Below, piece by piece: positions 48,082 to 58,152 of a DNA stretch of 64,000 nucleotides. The position numbers were made by a program, and so were the translations under genes. The notes beneath the pieces were generated by a model, which was not told the DNA's origin, made no database searches, and worked only from the letters and a program-made list of their open reading frames with translations. The number at the start of each line of letters is the position of its first letter. Position 1 is the stretch's first letter. Source of the DNA: Phosphoribacter sp037046615 (GTDB lineage: Bacteria; Actinomycetota; Actinomycetes; Actinomycetales; Dermatophilaceae); assembly GCA_037046615.1 (NCBI GenBank), contig JBAOHD010000020.1, positions 60,365-124,364 on the forward strand, read 5' to 3'.

Positions 48082-49266
48082 TTACTCGGATCCCGCATCT
48101 TGAGCGAAAGGGCACAATGCGGGCGGGGGGTCGCAGACGCCGAGGTAGGTCAGGGCTCCGAGGCCTGCGACCGTGTATGAGGACAGCAACGCCGCAGCCA
48201 GTGGTTGCGGAAGGGGAGTGAGGAGCCCGGCGAGCAGCAACGGCTCGACGGCGAGCACGACGCCCAGTGCGGCCGCATATCCGCGGTGCCCCCTGCGGAT
48301 GAGTATCGCTTGGAATGTTAAGAGCCATATCCAATGGTGAGTCCAGGAGACCGGTGATATGAGGAGGCCAGTGATGCCGATGATCGTAACCATCTCGAGG
48401 GATCCGGGTTGGCGCCTCCAGCGGTAGCCAGCGAGAACCGCGACGGCTATCGCGACTCCGGTTGAGAACAGTCGCGCCCAGCCGGGCGGGTCGTCCAGCA
48501 GCCGAGCGAGCAGGCCCGTGATGCTTTGGTTGTCGCTGTAGGCCAGGCCGCCAACCCGGTTCGGGTCCCAAAGCAAACGAGTCCAGTAGGTGATCGAATC
48601 GGCGGGTCGGGTCGCGGCGGCGATCAGTGTCCAGGCGGCGGCGGCACCGATGGCAATGCCGCTACTACGCCAATCCCGCCGCAGGAGGTAGGTGAGGGCC
48701 ATGAACGCGGGTGTCACCTTGATCGCCGCAGCGAATCCGACAAAGGCTCCGGACGCGCGGCGTGTCCAGATCAGGTCCAGCAGTAGTAGTGCGAACAGGA
48801 CGAGGTTGATCTGACCCAGGTATAAGGATCGGCCGATGGGGGCCGAGAGCATGACCAGGGCCATGAACCAGAACGGCTGGCGTGGGAACAGCCGGCGGAC
48901 GATCCACATGCCCAGCGCGAGGTTCCCGCCGACCCAGACGGTCATCGCCAGGGAGTCCGGCATGAGCGCAAAGGGCAGGAATAGGATGGCCGTCAGGGGC
49001 GGGTACGTATATGGAAGTGCCGACCGGTCCTGGTAGACGGAGCGGCCCGCAAGCCAGTCGCGGGAAGCTGTGATGTAGACGATGAAATCCTGTTGACGCC
49101 CGGACACCAATTCTTGCACCCAACGTCCGGAGACCAGAACGATGACGGCGGCCACCAGGACCCACGCGATCAGCCCTTTCACCTTGGACGCGACGGTTCT
49201 GGATGCGGCGGGCTTGATGCCTAGATGGTGACTCATCCACGCCCTCGAACTGCGCTGGACGCTCAT
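48082..49266 (-). CDS. GT87-like integral membrane glycosyltransferase
   Basis: A 394-residue polytopic protein with about ten helices, resembling the DUF2029/GT87 polyprenyl-phosphate-mannose-dependent mannosyltransferases. Visible are QDFIVYITASRDWLAGRSVY with the luminal catalytic Asp region, YTYPPLTAILFLPFAL, and SWTHHWIWLL near 320. It likely adds sugars to a lipid or wall glycan on the outer membrane face. ATG 49266 is chosen. No octamer occurs within it. Confidence 0.75.
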   Translation of the reverse strand: MSVQRSSRAWMSHHLGIKPAASRTVASKVKGLIAWVLVAAVIVLVSGRWVQELVSGRQQDFIVYITASRDWLAGRSVYQDRSALPYTYPPLTAILFLPFALMPDSLAMTVWVGGNLALGMWIVRRLFPRQPFWFMALVMLSAPIGRSLYLGQINLVLFALLLLDLIWTRRASGAFVGFAAAIKVTPAFMALTYLLRRDWRSSGIAIGAAAAWTLIAAATRPADSITYWTRLLWDPNRVGGLAYSDNQSITGLLARLLDDPPGWARLFSTGVAIAVAVLAGYRWRRQPGSLEMVTIIGITGLLISPVSWTHHWIWLLTFQAILIRRGHRGYAAALGVVLAVEPLLLAGLLTPLPQPLAAALLSSYTVAGLGALTYLGVCDPPPALCPFAQDAGSE

Positions 49267-49370
49267 CGTTGCGAGCCGATCTTGTTGGCTACGGCGATCA
49301 GCAGGGCCGCAGGATAACGGCTGTGGCGTCCGGTCATGCCCGGATCCTGGTCGACCCGCCGACCCCCACA

Positions 49371-49589
49371 TCAGCAGCAGCGGGAGGTGGGGTTGCGCTC
49401 CTGACGGTCGGTCTTGTCGCGCCAGAACTCCCGCTCGGTCATCGGCGGCACCTCACATCCTGATCGGGCGTGGTGCTCGAGGTACCGCTCGTAGGCGTCG
49501 GCCCCCACCACTCCCCGGGCATACCAGCGCACCACCTTGGCGGCCCGCGTAATACGGGCCGCCAAGGTCACGTCAGACGAGGTCGTCAT
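49371..49589 (-). CDS. YbdD/YjiX family protein
   Basis: A 72-residue protein matching the small CstA-associated YbdD/YjiX family: GVVGADAYERYLEHH, PPMTEREFWRDKTDRQE and the characteristic NPTSRCC end. It lies 15 bases downstream of cstA, as in many bacteria. It is thought to assist CstA in pyruvate or peptide uptake, but the mechanism is unknown. Confidence 0.85.
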   Translation of the reverse strand: MTTSSDVTLAARITRAAKVVRWYARGVVGADAYERYLEHHARSGCEVPPMTEREFWRDKTDRQERNPTSRCC

Positions 49590-49604
49590 CGGTGCGCGAC
49601 ATTC

Positions 49605-51880
<2,276 letters not shown>

Positions 51881-51923
51881 GCGGCCTCCTTGGTTCCGTC
51901 AGCAGTGATCTGACTCACAGCTG

Positions 51924-52595
51924 TCACACAGTCAAGCTAGCCCGTTTGCGCCACTCGCGGGGAGATCCGACATGCCCCAGCCTGCGTGTGGAGAGGATTT
52001 CATCGACGGCTCCGGCCAGGTCGTGCGCGGCGCGGTCGATGCGTCCGGCGAGAGCGGAGTTCACTTGCGGCACAGTCTCGTTGTCGCAAAGCGGGGGGAG
52101 CCAGTCCTCTTCGGCGGCATACAGGCAGGTCGCCACGGGGCGAGCCCCGAGGGTGGTGAGCATCGGGCGCACCACGAGCTCGCCGACGAGGGTATGCCGT
52201 GTCGAGGCACCCGCAATCGCGATGACGACCGGCAGCCCTTCCAGCGCACCTCGGGGCAGGACATCGAGGTAGAGCTTGGCCAGGGCACTCAGCGAGGCGT
52301 TGTGGCACGGGGAGACCAGGGCGAGAGCGTCTGCGCCGCAGGTGGATTCGACGATCTCGTCCACGGCCGACGGTCGCGGACCGAGCACGAGGGCATCGAG
52401 CAGGTCGTGCCCGTGGTCCCGGAGGTGGACCCGGGCCGTGGTCCAGCGATCCTGCGCCAGCTCCGACCCGGTGAGCGTCGCGAAGCAGGCTCGAGTAACT
52501 TCGCTCGCCAGAGCCGCGGTCCGGGACCGATGGTGATGGCCGGCGTCCACGACGAGCAGCGTGCGGGGGTCGGCAGCTCCGAGGCGGGGAGTCAT
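51924..52595 (-). CDS. NAD(P)H-dependent FMN reductase, SsuE/MsuE-like
   Basis: A 223-residue flavodoxin-fold reductase that would supply FMNH2 to a partner monooxygenase. It shows TLLVVDAGHHHRSRTAALAS at the start, ALALVSPCHNASLSALAKLYLD (split near 104-125) and GLPVVIAIAGASTRHTLV near 138. ATG 52595 overlaps the permease stop. Last gene of the 57 kb operon; its partner is presumably the acyl-CoA-dehydrogenase-like oxidase. Confidence 0.82.
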   Translation of the reverse strand: MTPRLGAADPRTLLVVDAGHHHRSRTAALASEVTRACFATLTGSELAQDRWTTARVHLRDHGHDLLDALVLGPRPSAVDEIVESTCGADALALVSPCHNASLSALAKLYLDVLPRGALEGLPVVIAIAGASTRHTLVGELVVRPMLTTLGARPVATCLYAAEEDWLPPLCDNETVPQVNSALAGRIDRAAHDLAGAVDEILSTRRLGHVGSPREWRKRASLTV

Positions 52596-53463
52596 TGGAG
52601 CCTTGTCGTCGGCTGGCGCGCTTCTGCTCGCTCCCGGGGGGTGCGCAGCGCCCAGCGGGCCAGGACGTCTACGGCATACCCGATCGTGCCGATCACGAGG
52701 ATGAGCGCGGTGATCTGGTGGTAGGCGAGTTGGTCCTTGGCGTTGAGGATCTGGTAGCCGAGGCCTGACGTGACGCCGGAGCATCTCGGCCGGCACGAGC
52801 ACGACCCAGCCGATCCCGATCGCCATCCGCACACCCGACAGGACGCGTGGCCGGACGGCGGGCACCGTCACGGTGCGCCACCGCTCCGCGGGGGACGCGC
52901 CGAGCGCGCGTGCGACGAGCGCATGGCCAGGATCGACGGAGGCGACCCCCTCGGCCGTGCTCGCGAGGATCGGCCACACCGTGGTCGCTGCCACGAGAGC
53001 AACGACGGGTCGGTCGCCGATCCCTAAGGCGATGACAGCGACCGGCGCCCAGGACAACGGCGACACCATCCGCAGGAAGAGCAGGCAGGGTCGCAGGGTG
53101 CGTTCGAGGGCCGGATGAGAGCCGACGATGGCGCCGACCGTCACCCCGGCGACAGTCGCCAGCCCGAGTCCGGCCAGGAGCCGAAACACGCTGCTTGCGG
53201 CGTGATCGACGACGCCCGCGCCGGCGAGCTCCTGCAGACCTGTGAGTGTGCGCCGTGGGGAGAACTCGGGGACAAGCGCGCGGCCGGCGAAGACGACCTC
53301 GGTGAGCAGCCACCAGAGCGCGACCGCTCCCGTCACGCCGATCGCGGGAGCAAGGACTGGCGTCGAGCGCCGCGTGTCGGACGGGGGTGGGCCGGGATCG
53401 GGAGCCGATCCCGGCCGTGGGGGAGGTCAAGCGGGTCGGTGGGAGGTCGGTGTGGAGAGTCAT
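52592..53463 (-). CDS. ABC transporter permease, SsuC-like (two frameshifts)
   Basis: Inner-membrane permease of a sulfonate/nitrate/taurine-type importer, about 289 residues after repair. ATG 53463 overlaps the binding-protein stop. One surplus base between about 53,385 and 53,430 separates the MTLHTDLPP start from STPVLAPAIGVTGAVALWWL. A second, in the GG at 52778-52779, separates LVPAEML from GVTSGLGYQILNAKDQL. The EAA-type loop lies around VARALGASPAERWRTVTVP. The last codons overlap the reductase start. Confidence 0.82.
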
Positions 53464-54653
53464 GGTGCGATGTCCTCCATGCGGGTCGTCGGCGCGGGCA
53501 GGCCGGCGCTGGCGAGGGAGCGGCGGATGAAGCGCTCGTCGAAGACGCGGTCGTGGGCCGCCTCGGCCGGCACGGAGTCCAGGAAGCTGCGGTCGCCGTC
53601 GACGACGGTGTGGCGCATGAGATCGACGAGCGAGCGGGTGAAGGTCGGCTGCGGGAAGGCGGAGAAGGACAGCGTTTCGCCGTGCCATTCGGGGTGGGAG
53701 AGGACCTGCCTGTATGCCGCCTGGCTGCGGGTGAAGACTGCGCTCACCGCGGCAGGGGGCTGGGGGAGGTAGCCACCGCCAGTGGTCAGGAGGGGTCCGG
53801 CCTCGGATCGGTGCCTGTCGAGCCATCCTTGCGCGGCCACCACAGCGTCGGTGATGGCCTGCACCGCAGTCGTATTGCGTTCGATGAGGTCACCGCGGAC
53901 GGCGATCCCGCAGCAGGCGTGCTGGCGCCACACGTCTCCGAGGAATCGGTGGACGCGGCCGACGCCCTTGGCTTCGGCGACAGCCGAGAATGGGTCGGCG
54001 ACGACAAAGCCGGCGATCGACCGGTTGGCCAACGCCGGGACCATGTCGGCAGGCGCCATGACGACGAGTTCGACCGTGCGGTCGGCGGCTGAGCCGCGCC
54101 GGCGGACCACGGGACGAAGGCCGGCGCGGGTCAGCAGCTGCTGCAGGAGAACGTTGTGGATCGACCACCAGTAAGGAATGGCGACGGTGCTCCCGGCGAG
54201 GTGCTCGGTCGCGGTGACCGAGGGCGCGACCGTGAGCGCCGAGCCATTGGTGTGTCCCCAGGCGACAAGCGAGAACGAGTGGGCGTGAGCGAGTCGCAAC
54301 TGGATGGCGAACGGCACGAGCAGATGGACGACATCGACCTCGCCGACGATGAAGGCCTGGGCCAGTGATTCCCAGTTGCGCATGAGCACCGGCGTGGCGC
54401 TCGGCACGCCGTACTCGGCGAACAGTCCGCGCTCGTGGGCGGTGAGCAGAACGGAAGCGTCAGTGATGGGGAGATACCCGATGCGCAACGGACGGCCGAG
54501 GCCAGCGTCACGAGGCTGGCCGACCGTGGAGGTCCCCTGCCCGGCGGCGAGAGCGGCTCCCCTGACTCCGAGTCCGGCCACCGTGGTGGCCGCCGCGAGT
54601 CGCCCGGCCAGGGTGAGGAGATCGCGGCGGCGCAGCTCAGTCACCGAGGCCAC
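53460..54653 (-). CDS. ABC transporter substrate-binding protein, SsuA/NrtA-like
   Basis: A 397-residue exported binding protein. The N-terminus has a Tat-like ELRRRDLLTLAGRLAA signal. The mature part starts near RIGYLPITDASVLLTAHERG and resembles NMT1/SsuA/NrtA-type proteins, with GEVDVVHLLVPFAI near 103 and WWSIHNVLLQQLL near 160. The solute is unknown; operon content favours a sulfur compound. It overlaps the ATPase by 17 bases and the permease by four. Confidence 0.83.
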   Translation of the reverse strand: MASVTELRRRDLLTLAGRLAAATTVAGLGVRGAALAAGQGTSTVGQPRDAGLGRPLRIGYLPITDASVLLTAHERGLFAEYGVPSATPVLMRNWESLAQAFIVGEVDVVHLLVPFAIQLRLAHAHSFSLVAWGHTNGSALTVAPSVTATEHLAGSTVAIPYWWSIHNVLLQQLLTRAGLRPVVRRRGSAADRTVELVVMAPADMVPALANRSIAGFVVADPFSAVAEAKGVGRVHRFLGDVWRQHACCGIAVRGDLIERNTTAVQAITDAVVAAQGWLDRHRSEAGPLLTTGGGYLPQPPAAVSAVFTRSQAAYRQVLSHPEWHGETLSFSAFPQPTFTRSLVDLMRHTVVDGDRSFLDSVPAEAAHDRVFDERFIRRSLASAGLPAPTTRMEDIAP

Positions 54654-55479
54654 CGCCTCGGGTGCCTACCGCCAGGAGGTCAGTGCGGCTCGCCAGGCCT
54701 GCGCGCTGGCCTGCCTCGACGGAGGTCGCCACATCGAGGGAGGCGTCGGCGTCCACGTCGTCGAAGGCCGCGCGGATCTCGGCGCGGAGCGGGTGGTGGC
54801 GGGCGGCTGCGTACGTGTCCGCGGCGGTGGTTTCCCAGCGGCGCACGATCCGGCCAGCGGACCCGACGAGGACGATCTGGTCTGCGAGGACGAGCGCTTC
54901 GTCGACGTCGTGGGTGACGACGACGGTGGTGCGTCCAGCGGTGCGACTGTGGTGGAAATACCACCGCTGAAGGTCCTCGCGAGTGACCGGGTCGAGGGCG
55001 CTGAATGGCTCATCGAGCAACACGAGCTCAGGGTCGACCGCGAGGGTGCGAGCCAAACCTGCGCGTTGGGCCTGCCCGCCGGAGATCTGATCGGGATAGG
55101 CGCCCCGGAGCGAGGTGAGGCCGAGACGCTCCATGAGTCCGTCGGCCCCGAGGCCGCCCCAGCCGGCGCGAGCGGTGGCATTCGCGTTCGCGGCATACCT
55201 CAGTCCGAGAGTGACGTTTTCGGCGACGGTCAACCATGGGAACAACTGTGGTTCCTGGTTGACCAGGCCGATGCGGACGTCAGGGCTCACCGCGACAGTG
55301 CCGCTGGCGGGGAGGATCTGCCCCGCAAGCACCGCGAGGAGAGTCGACTTGCCGGCGCCACTCGGGCCGACGACGACGGTGACGGTTCCGACGCGCAGGT
55401 CGAGCGTGATGTCGTGTAGGACGGTCCGCGATCCGCGCTGGACCGTCACGCCGTCGAGGCGAGCGAGGAGAGTTCCCAC
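54637..55479 (-). CDS. ABC transporter ATPase, SsuB-like
   Basis: A 280-residue nucleotide-binding subunit. Walker A is VVGPSGAGKSTLLAVLAG (about 36-53), the Q-loop LVNQEPQLFPWLTVAENV, signature SGGQAQRAGLARTLA (about 130-144), Walker B LVLLDEPFSALD (about 150-161) and the H-loop TVVVTHDVDEAL. A C-terminal extension of about 60 residues is unusual and Arg/Asp-rich. GTG 55479 overlaps the oxidase gene by 34 bases. Confidence 0.87.
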   Translation of the reverse strand: MGTLLARLDGVTVQRGSRTVLHDITLDLRVGTVTVVVGPSGAGKSTLLAVLAGQILPASGTVAVSPDVRIGLVNQEPQLFPWLTVAENVTLGLRYAANANATARAGWGGLGADGLMERLGLTSLRGAYPDQISGGQAQRAGLARTLAVDPELVLLDEPFSALDPVTREDLQRWYFHHSRTAGRTTVVVTHDVDEALVLADQIVLVGSAGRIVRRWETTAADTYAAARHHPLRAEIRAAFDDVDADASLDVATSVEAGQRAGLASRTDLLAVGTRGGGLGD

Positions 55480-56540
55480 CGCAGGTGTCCTTCCGAGGGA
55501 GACTGAATGGGCAGGAACGCCGCCTCGCGGAGGCGGCGGGCCGTGGCGCTGGTGGCGACATAGCCGCGGCCACCGGTGAGGGTTGCCTCGAGCCTGGTCG
55601 CGGCGACTGCCAGGTCAACGACGTCAAGGCGGAGGGTGAGCAACTCCAGAGCCGTCGCGGTCGCCGGCGCCGCAGCGAGTCGGTCGCGAGTGGCGGTATG
55701 CCGCGCCAGCTCGTCAGTCAGCGAGTCGAGCTGCGGGCCGAGCACGATCTGGTCGGGGCGGGCGTCGAGCCGCCGTGCTTCGGTCAGCGCCCGGCGCGCG
55801 AGCCCCAGCGCGAACGAGCTCTGGAGGAGGAGGAAGCCCGGTCGGAAGCTGCGGACGAATCCGGTCAGGTCGAAGGAAAGCACTGAGTCGGCACTCACCC
55901 GCACATCGTCAAGGTGAAGGGAGCCGGACGCCGTCGCCTCAAGGGCGAGCAGCCCGCGCGCGTCCCTGCGGGTGATGCCGGGAGTATCCAGCCGGATCGC
56001 CACCGCGACGGGCCCGCCCTCGCGTCGACCTGCCGAGACGACGATGATGCCGTCACCGGTGAGGTTCGACGCCCACGGAATAGTGCCGTCGAGGGTGACT
56101 CCACCGTCGCCGAGCCAGGCAGTGACGGGCAAGGTGTCGATGCCGGCGAGTGCTTTCACGCCGCTGGCCATCGCGGTGCTGCCGATCCGGTGCGCGGCCA
56201 GCCCGTCGGACAAGTGCCCGTCGACCGTAGCGGACTGGTCGGCCCTCGCGAGGTAGTCGAGGACCATGCGGTGCGCCCACACCGAGAAGGCGGTCGCGAG
56301 GTCTTCCTGCGCGATGGTGTCGATGACCCACGCCAGGTCAGTGAGGGGCGGGGCGGCGTGATGATCAGCGATCACCTCGTCGATTCCGAGGCGCAGCAGC
56401 CCCCACCGGGCAAGTTCCGGGAGGACCCAGGTCGCGGGTCGCTCGTTGCGGTCGACAGCGGGGGCTTGCGCCGCGACGAGGACTCGGATCTCCTCGAGGT
56501 CGACGGTGACGCCCGGTGATGCCAGGACGACGGTGCTCAT
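55446..56540 (-). CDS. Acyl-CoA dehydrogenase-like flavin monooxygenase
   Basis: A 364-residue protein with the ACAD fold: LARWGLLRLGIDEVIADHH, IAQEDLATAFSVWAHRMVLD, then ASNLTGDGIIVVSAGRREGG in the middle beta domain and GGRGYVATSATARRLREAAFL near the end. In an operon with an FMN reductase and a sulfonate-type importer it is best read as a DszC/SfnB-like oxygenase using reduced flavin, not a fatty acid dehydrogenase. No luciferase-type SsuD is present. ATG 56540 overlaps the DUF4242 stop. Confidence 0.72.
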   Translation of the reverse strand: MSTVVLASPGVTVDLEEIRVLVAAQAPAVDRNERPATWVLPELARWGLLRLGIDEVIADHHAAPPLTDLAWVIDTIAQEDLATAFSVWAHRMVLDYLARADQSATVDGHLSDGLAAHRIGSTAMASGVKALAGIDTLPVTAWLGDGGVTLDGTIPWASNLTGDGIIVVSAGRREGGPVAVAIRLDTPGITRRDARGLLALEATASGSLHLDDVRVSADSVLSFDLTGFVRSFRPGFLLLQSSFALGLARRALTEARRLDARPDQIVLGPQLDSLTDELARHTATRDRLAAAPATATALELLTLRLDVVDLAVAATRLEATLTGGRGYVATSATARRLREAAFLPIQSPSEGHLRWELSSLASTA

Positions 56541-57091
56541 GGGGCCGTCCCCACGGTGATCGCGCCCTGGCTGAGCGAGTGCAGCCGGTTGACTGGGGCC
56601 GACACCACGTCCCGAGCCCGCACCACCGCGTCGACGTCGGGAGCGTCGTAGAAGCACAGGCACTTGACCATGTCCTCGCGGACGTAGGTGCGCAGGAAGG
56701 ACACCTCCGGGACCTCGTCGTAGAGCGGCGTCTTGGCGGCCTTGCGAGCGAGATAGGTCTCCATGTCCAACCCCTCGGGCAGATCCCACTCCACGAGGTG
56801 GCTCGCGCCGGGGCGGGCGGCCTTGAGATCGGCCAGGTCCGCGCCGACGAGTCTCACAGCAGCCGGTTCGGTGATCGCGGCGACGCCGTCGAGACCCTGT
56901 GCGCAGAGGTGGGTGAGCGCATCGGCGTTGGCTGACTCGACCACGGCGAATGCACGTTCGGCGCTCGCGGACACCTGCGTTTCGATGAGTTCGCCCACGT
57001 CGCCGAGGCCCCGGTCGAGTGACTCGACGGCGGCGAGGATCCCCGAGCGGGACCGGACGGTGGGGACGAGCTCGACAAGGAAGAGGGGCAT
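56537..57091 (-). CDS. DUF4242-like protein
   Basis: A 184-residue protein with two ferredoxin-like repeats. The second (about 98-165: HLVEWDLPEGLDMETYLARK, VSFLRTYVREDMVKCLCFYD) matches DUF4242, known from small nickel-binding proteins. The first repeat (LFLVELVPTVRSR) resembles it weakly. ATG 57091 follows AAAGGAAC. It leads the structural genes of the operon; its role there is unknown. Confidence 0.7.
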   Translation of the reverse strand: MPLFLVELVPTVRSRSGILAAVESLDRGLGDVGELIETQVSASAERAFAVVESANADALTHLCAQGLDGVAAITEPAAVRLVGADLADLKAARPGASHLVEWDLPEGLDMETYLARKAAKTPLYDEVPEVSFLRTYVREDMVKCLCFYDAPDVDAVVRARDVVSAPVNRLHSLSQGAITVGTAP

Positions 57092-57266
57092 GGGAGTTCC
57101 TTTGGAGTGTGGTGAGGAAGGCAATGTGGGGATTGAGGCGTGGTAAAGGCCGGACTGGCGCTGAACAGTCGGTCCACGGGTGCTTGGTGTGACTGGCCGT
57201 GAGGTCGACCCCGCGATGCCAGTGCGTCGTCAGCGACGGTCAGGCAGGTGTCACGCTGGGGTGGCC

Positions 57267-57309
57267 TGAGCGGACGGGGGAGGCCCCCTGCACCCACCCC
57301 GTCCGCTCA
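57267..57309 (-). terminator. Leader hairpin, candidate attenuator
   Basis: TGAGCGGACGGGG at 57267-57279 pairs perfectly with CCCCGTCCGCTCA at 57297-57309 (13 bases, 17-base loop). It begins 16 bases after the leader-peptide stop in the direction of transcription. No U-tract follows, so it may need Rho or act on translation. A competing antiterminator was not worked out. Confidence 0.6.
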
Positions 57310-57325
57310 CGGGTGTCCGTAGTGG

Positions 57326-57445
57326 TCAGCGACAGAGGGTGCTGGCCGTCCGGTGCAGATCCACGGGAAGCCGCGTCACGGCATACAGCGTCGTCCAGGC
57401 ACGTCGACCCGCAATCGCGGTGACGGGGACGGCGGTGACAGGCAC
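57326..57445 (-). CDS. Cysteine-ended leader peptide (39 residues)
   Basis: GTG 57445 is preceded on the minus strand by AGGAAGG at five bases. The 39-residue peptide ends PVDLHRTASTLCR and stops. This ending resembles the xVDLxRxASxLCR pattern I recall in actinobacterial leader peptides near sulfur-metabolism genes. The lone Cys is the penultimate codon, where ribosome stalling on low Cys-tRNA would matter. Codon 21-23 (TATGCCGTG) contains the octamer. Family membership and function are inferred. Confidence 0.6.
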   Translation of the reverse strand: MPVTAVPVTAIAGRRAWTTLYAVTRLPVDLHRTASTLCR

Positions 57446-57480
57446 GGTGACCTTCCTACGGGACTCTAGGCATCACAAAC

Positions 57481-57495
57481 TTATGGAAACCATAA
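57481..57495. promoter_or_regulatory. Candidate operator TTATGG-AAA-CCATAA
   Basis: A perfect six-base inverted repeat with a three-base centre (AAA on +, TTT on the transcribed minus strand), 36 bases upstream of the leader-peptide start and about 95 bases before the divergent carbonic anhydrase gene. It is unusually AT-rich for the region and placed where a repressor or activator of the operon would bind. Confidence 0.55.
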
Positions 57496-57589
57496 TCAGC
57501 ACTATGCTCACCTCGAAAGGGTGTCCACGGAGTGAGAACGCGTGCGGCGTAGGCTCGGCGTGCAACCGTCCCATCGTCGCGAGGTCGCC

Positions 57590-58108
57590 GTGATCATCAC
57601 CCTTGGTTCCCAGTCCCCCGAGGTCGCTCCGGACGCCTGGATCGCCCCGACCGCAGTCGTGGCCGGCCGAGCCCGGATCGACAGCGGAGCGTCGCTGTTC
57701 TATGGCGTGGTCGTGCGGGCTGATTGCGAGGAGATCACCATCGGTGAGGGCAGCAACCTCCAGGACAACGTCGTGTGCCACGCCGACCCCGGCAGCCCCC
57801 TCACCGTGGGGGCCGGCGTCACGATCGGCCATGGCGCTATCCTGCACGGCTGCACGGTCGAGGACGGCGCGCTCGTCGGCATGGGCGCGACCGTGCTCAA
57901 TGGTGCTGTCATCGGGGCTGGTGCCATGGTCGCCGCGTCGGCGCTCGTGAGCGAAGGCATGGTCGTGCCTCCTCAGACGCTCGTGGCCGGGGTGCCTGCC
58001 CGCGTGATCCGAGAGTTGCGGCCCGCTGAGTGCGAGCGGGTGACCGGGAGTGCGGTTGTTTACCAGGGGTTGCGTGACCTTCACCGCAGCGGCACCATCA
58101 CGGACTGA
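57590..58108 (+). CDS. Gamma carbonic anhydrase family protein
   Basis: A 172-residue left-handed beta-helix protein with hexapeptide repeats: ASLFYGVVVRADCEEITIG, SNLQDNVVCHAD and VTIGHGAILHGCTVEDGAL. The His in VCHAD, IGHG and LHGC are the expected zinc ligands, so catalysis or metal binding is plausible. GTG 57590 is used. It is divergent from the 57 kb operon and 44 bases upstream of lpd. Confidence 0.85.
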   Translation: MIITLGSQSPEVAPDAWIAPTAVVAGRARIDSGASLFYGVVVRADCEEITIGEGSNLQDNVVCHADPGSPLTVGAGVTIGHGAILHGCTVEDGALVGMGATVLNGAVIGAGAMVAASALVSEGMVVPPQTLVAGVPARVIRELRPAECERVTGSAVVYQGLRDLHRSGTITD

Positions 58109-58152
58109 CCGGGGCTGGGGTGGCACCTGCCCTTACCTCTAGGCTGGGGCGC

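Larger units (their letters stand above)
57092..57589 (-). promoter_or_regulatory. Leader and promoter region of the 57 kb operon
   Basis: This 498-base stretch has no large gene. Reading down the minus strand it holds a palindrome (57481-57495), a leader peptide frame with a good ribosome-binding site (57445-57326), a strong hairpin (57309-57267) and about 175 bases of spacer before DUF4242. It also carries the last octamer of the window (57379). The order promoter, Cys-ending peptide, hairpin, genes is the layout of an attenuator. Confidence 0.65.

Noticed and set aside
51924..53336. A single 470-residue protein joining the ABC permease and FMN reductase
   Set aside because: The joining segment is Arg/Pro-rich nonsense produced by a frameshift. 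The permease end and a separate reductase start are both clear in the corrected frames.
57100..57480. SAM or TPP riboswitch in the 57 kb leader
   Set aside because: No aptamer signature was recognised on the minus strand; the leader peptide and hairpin explain the conserved-looking parts better.
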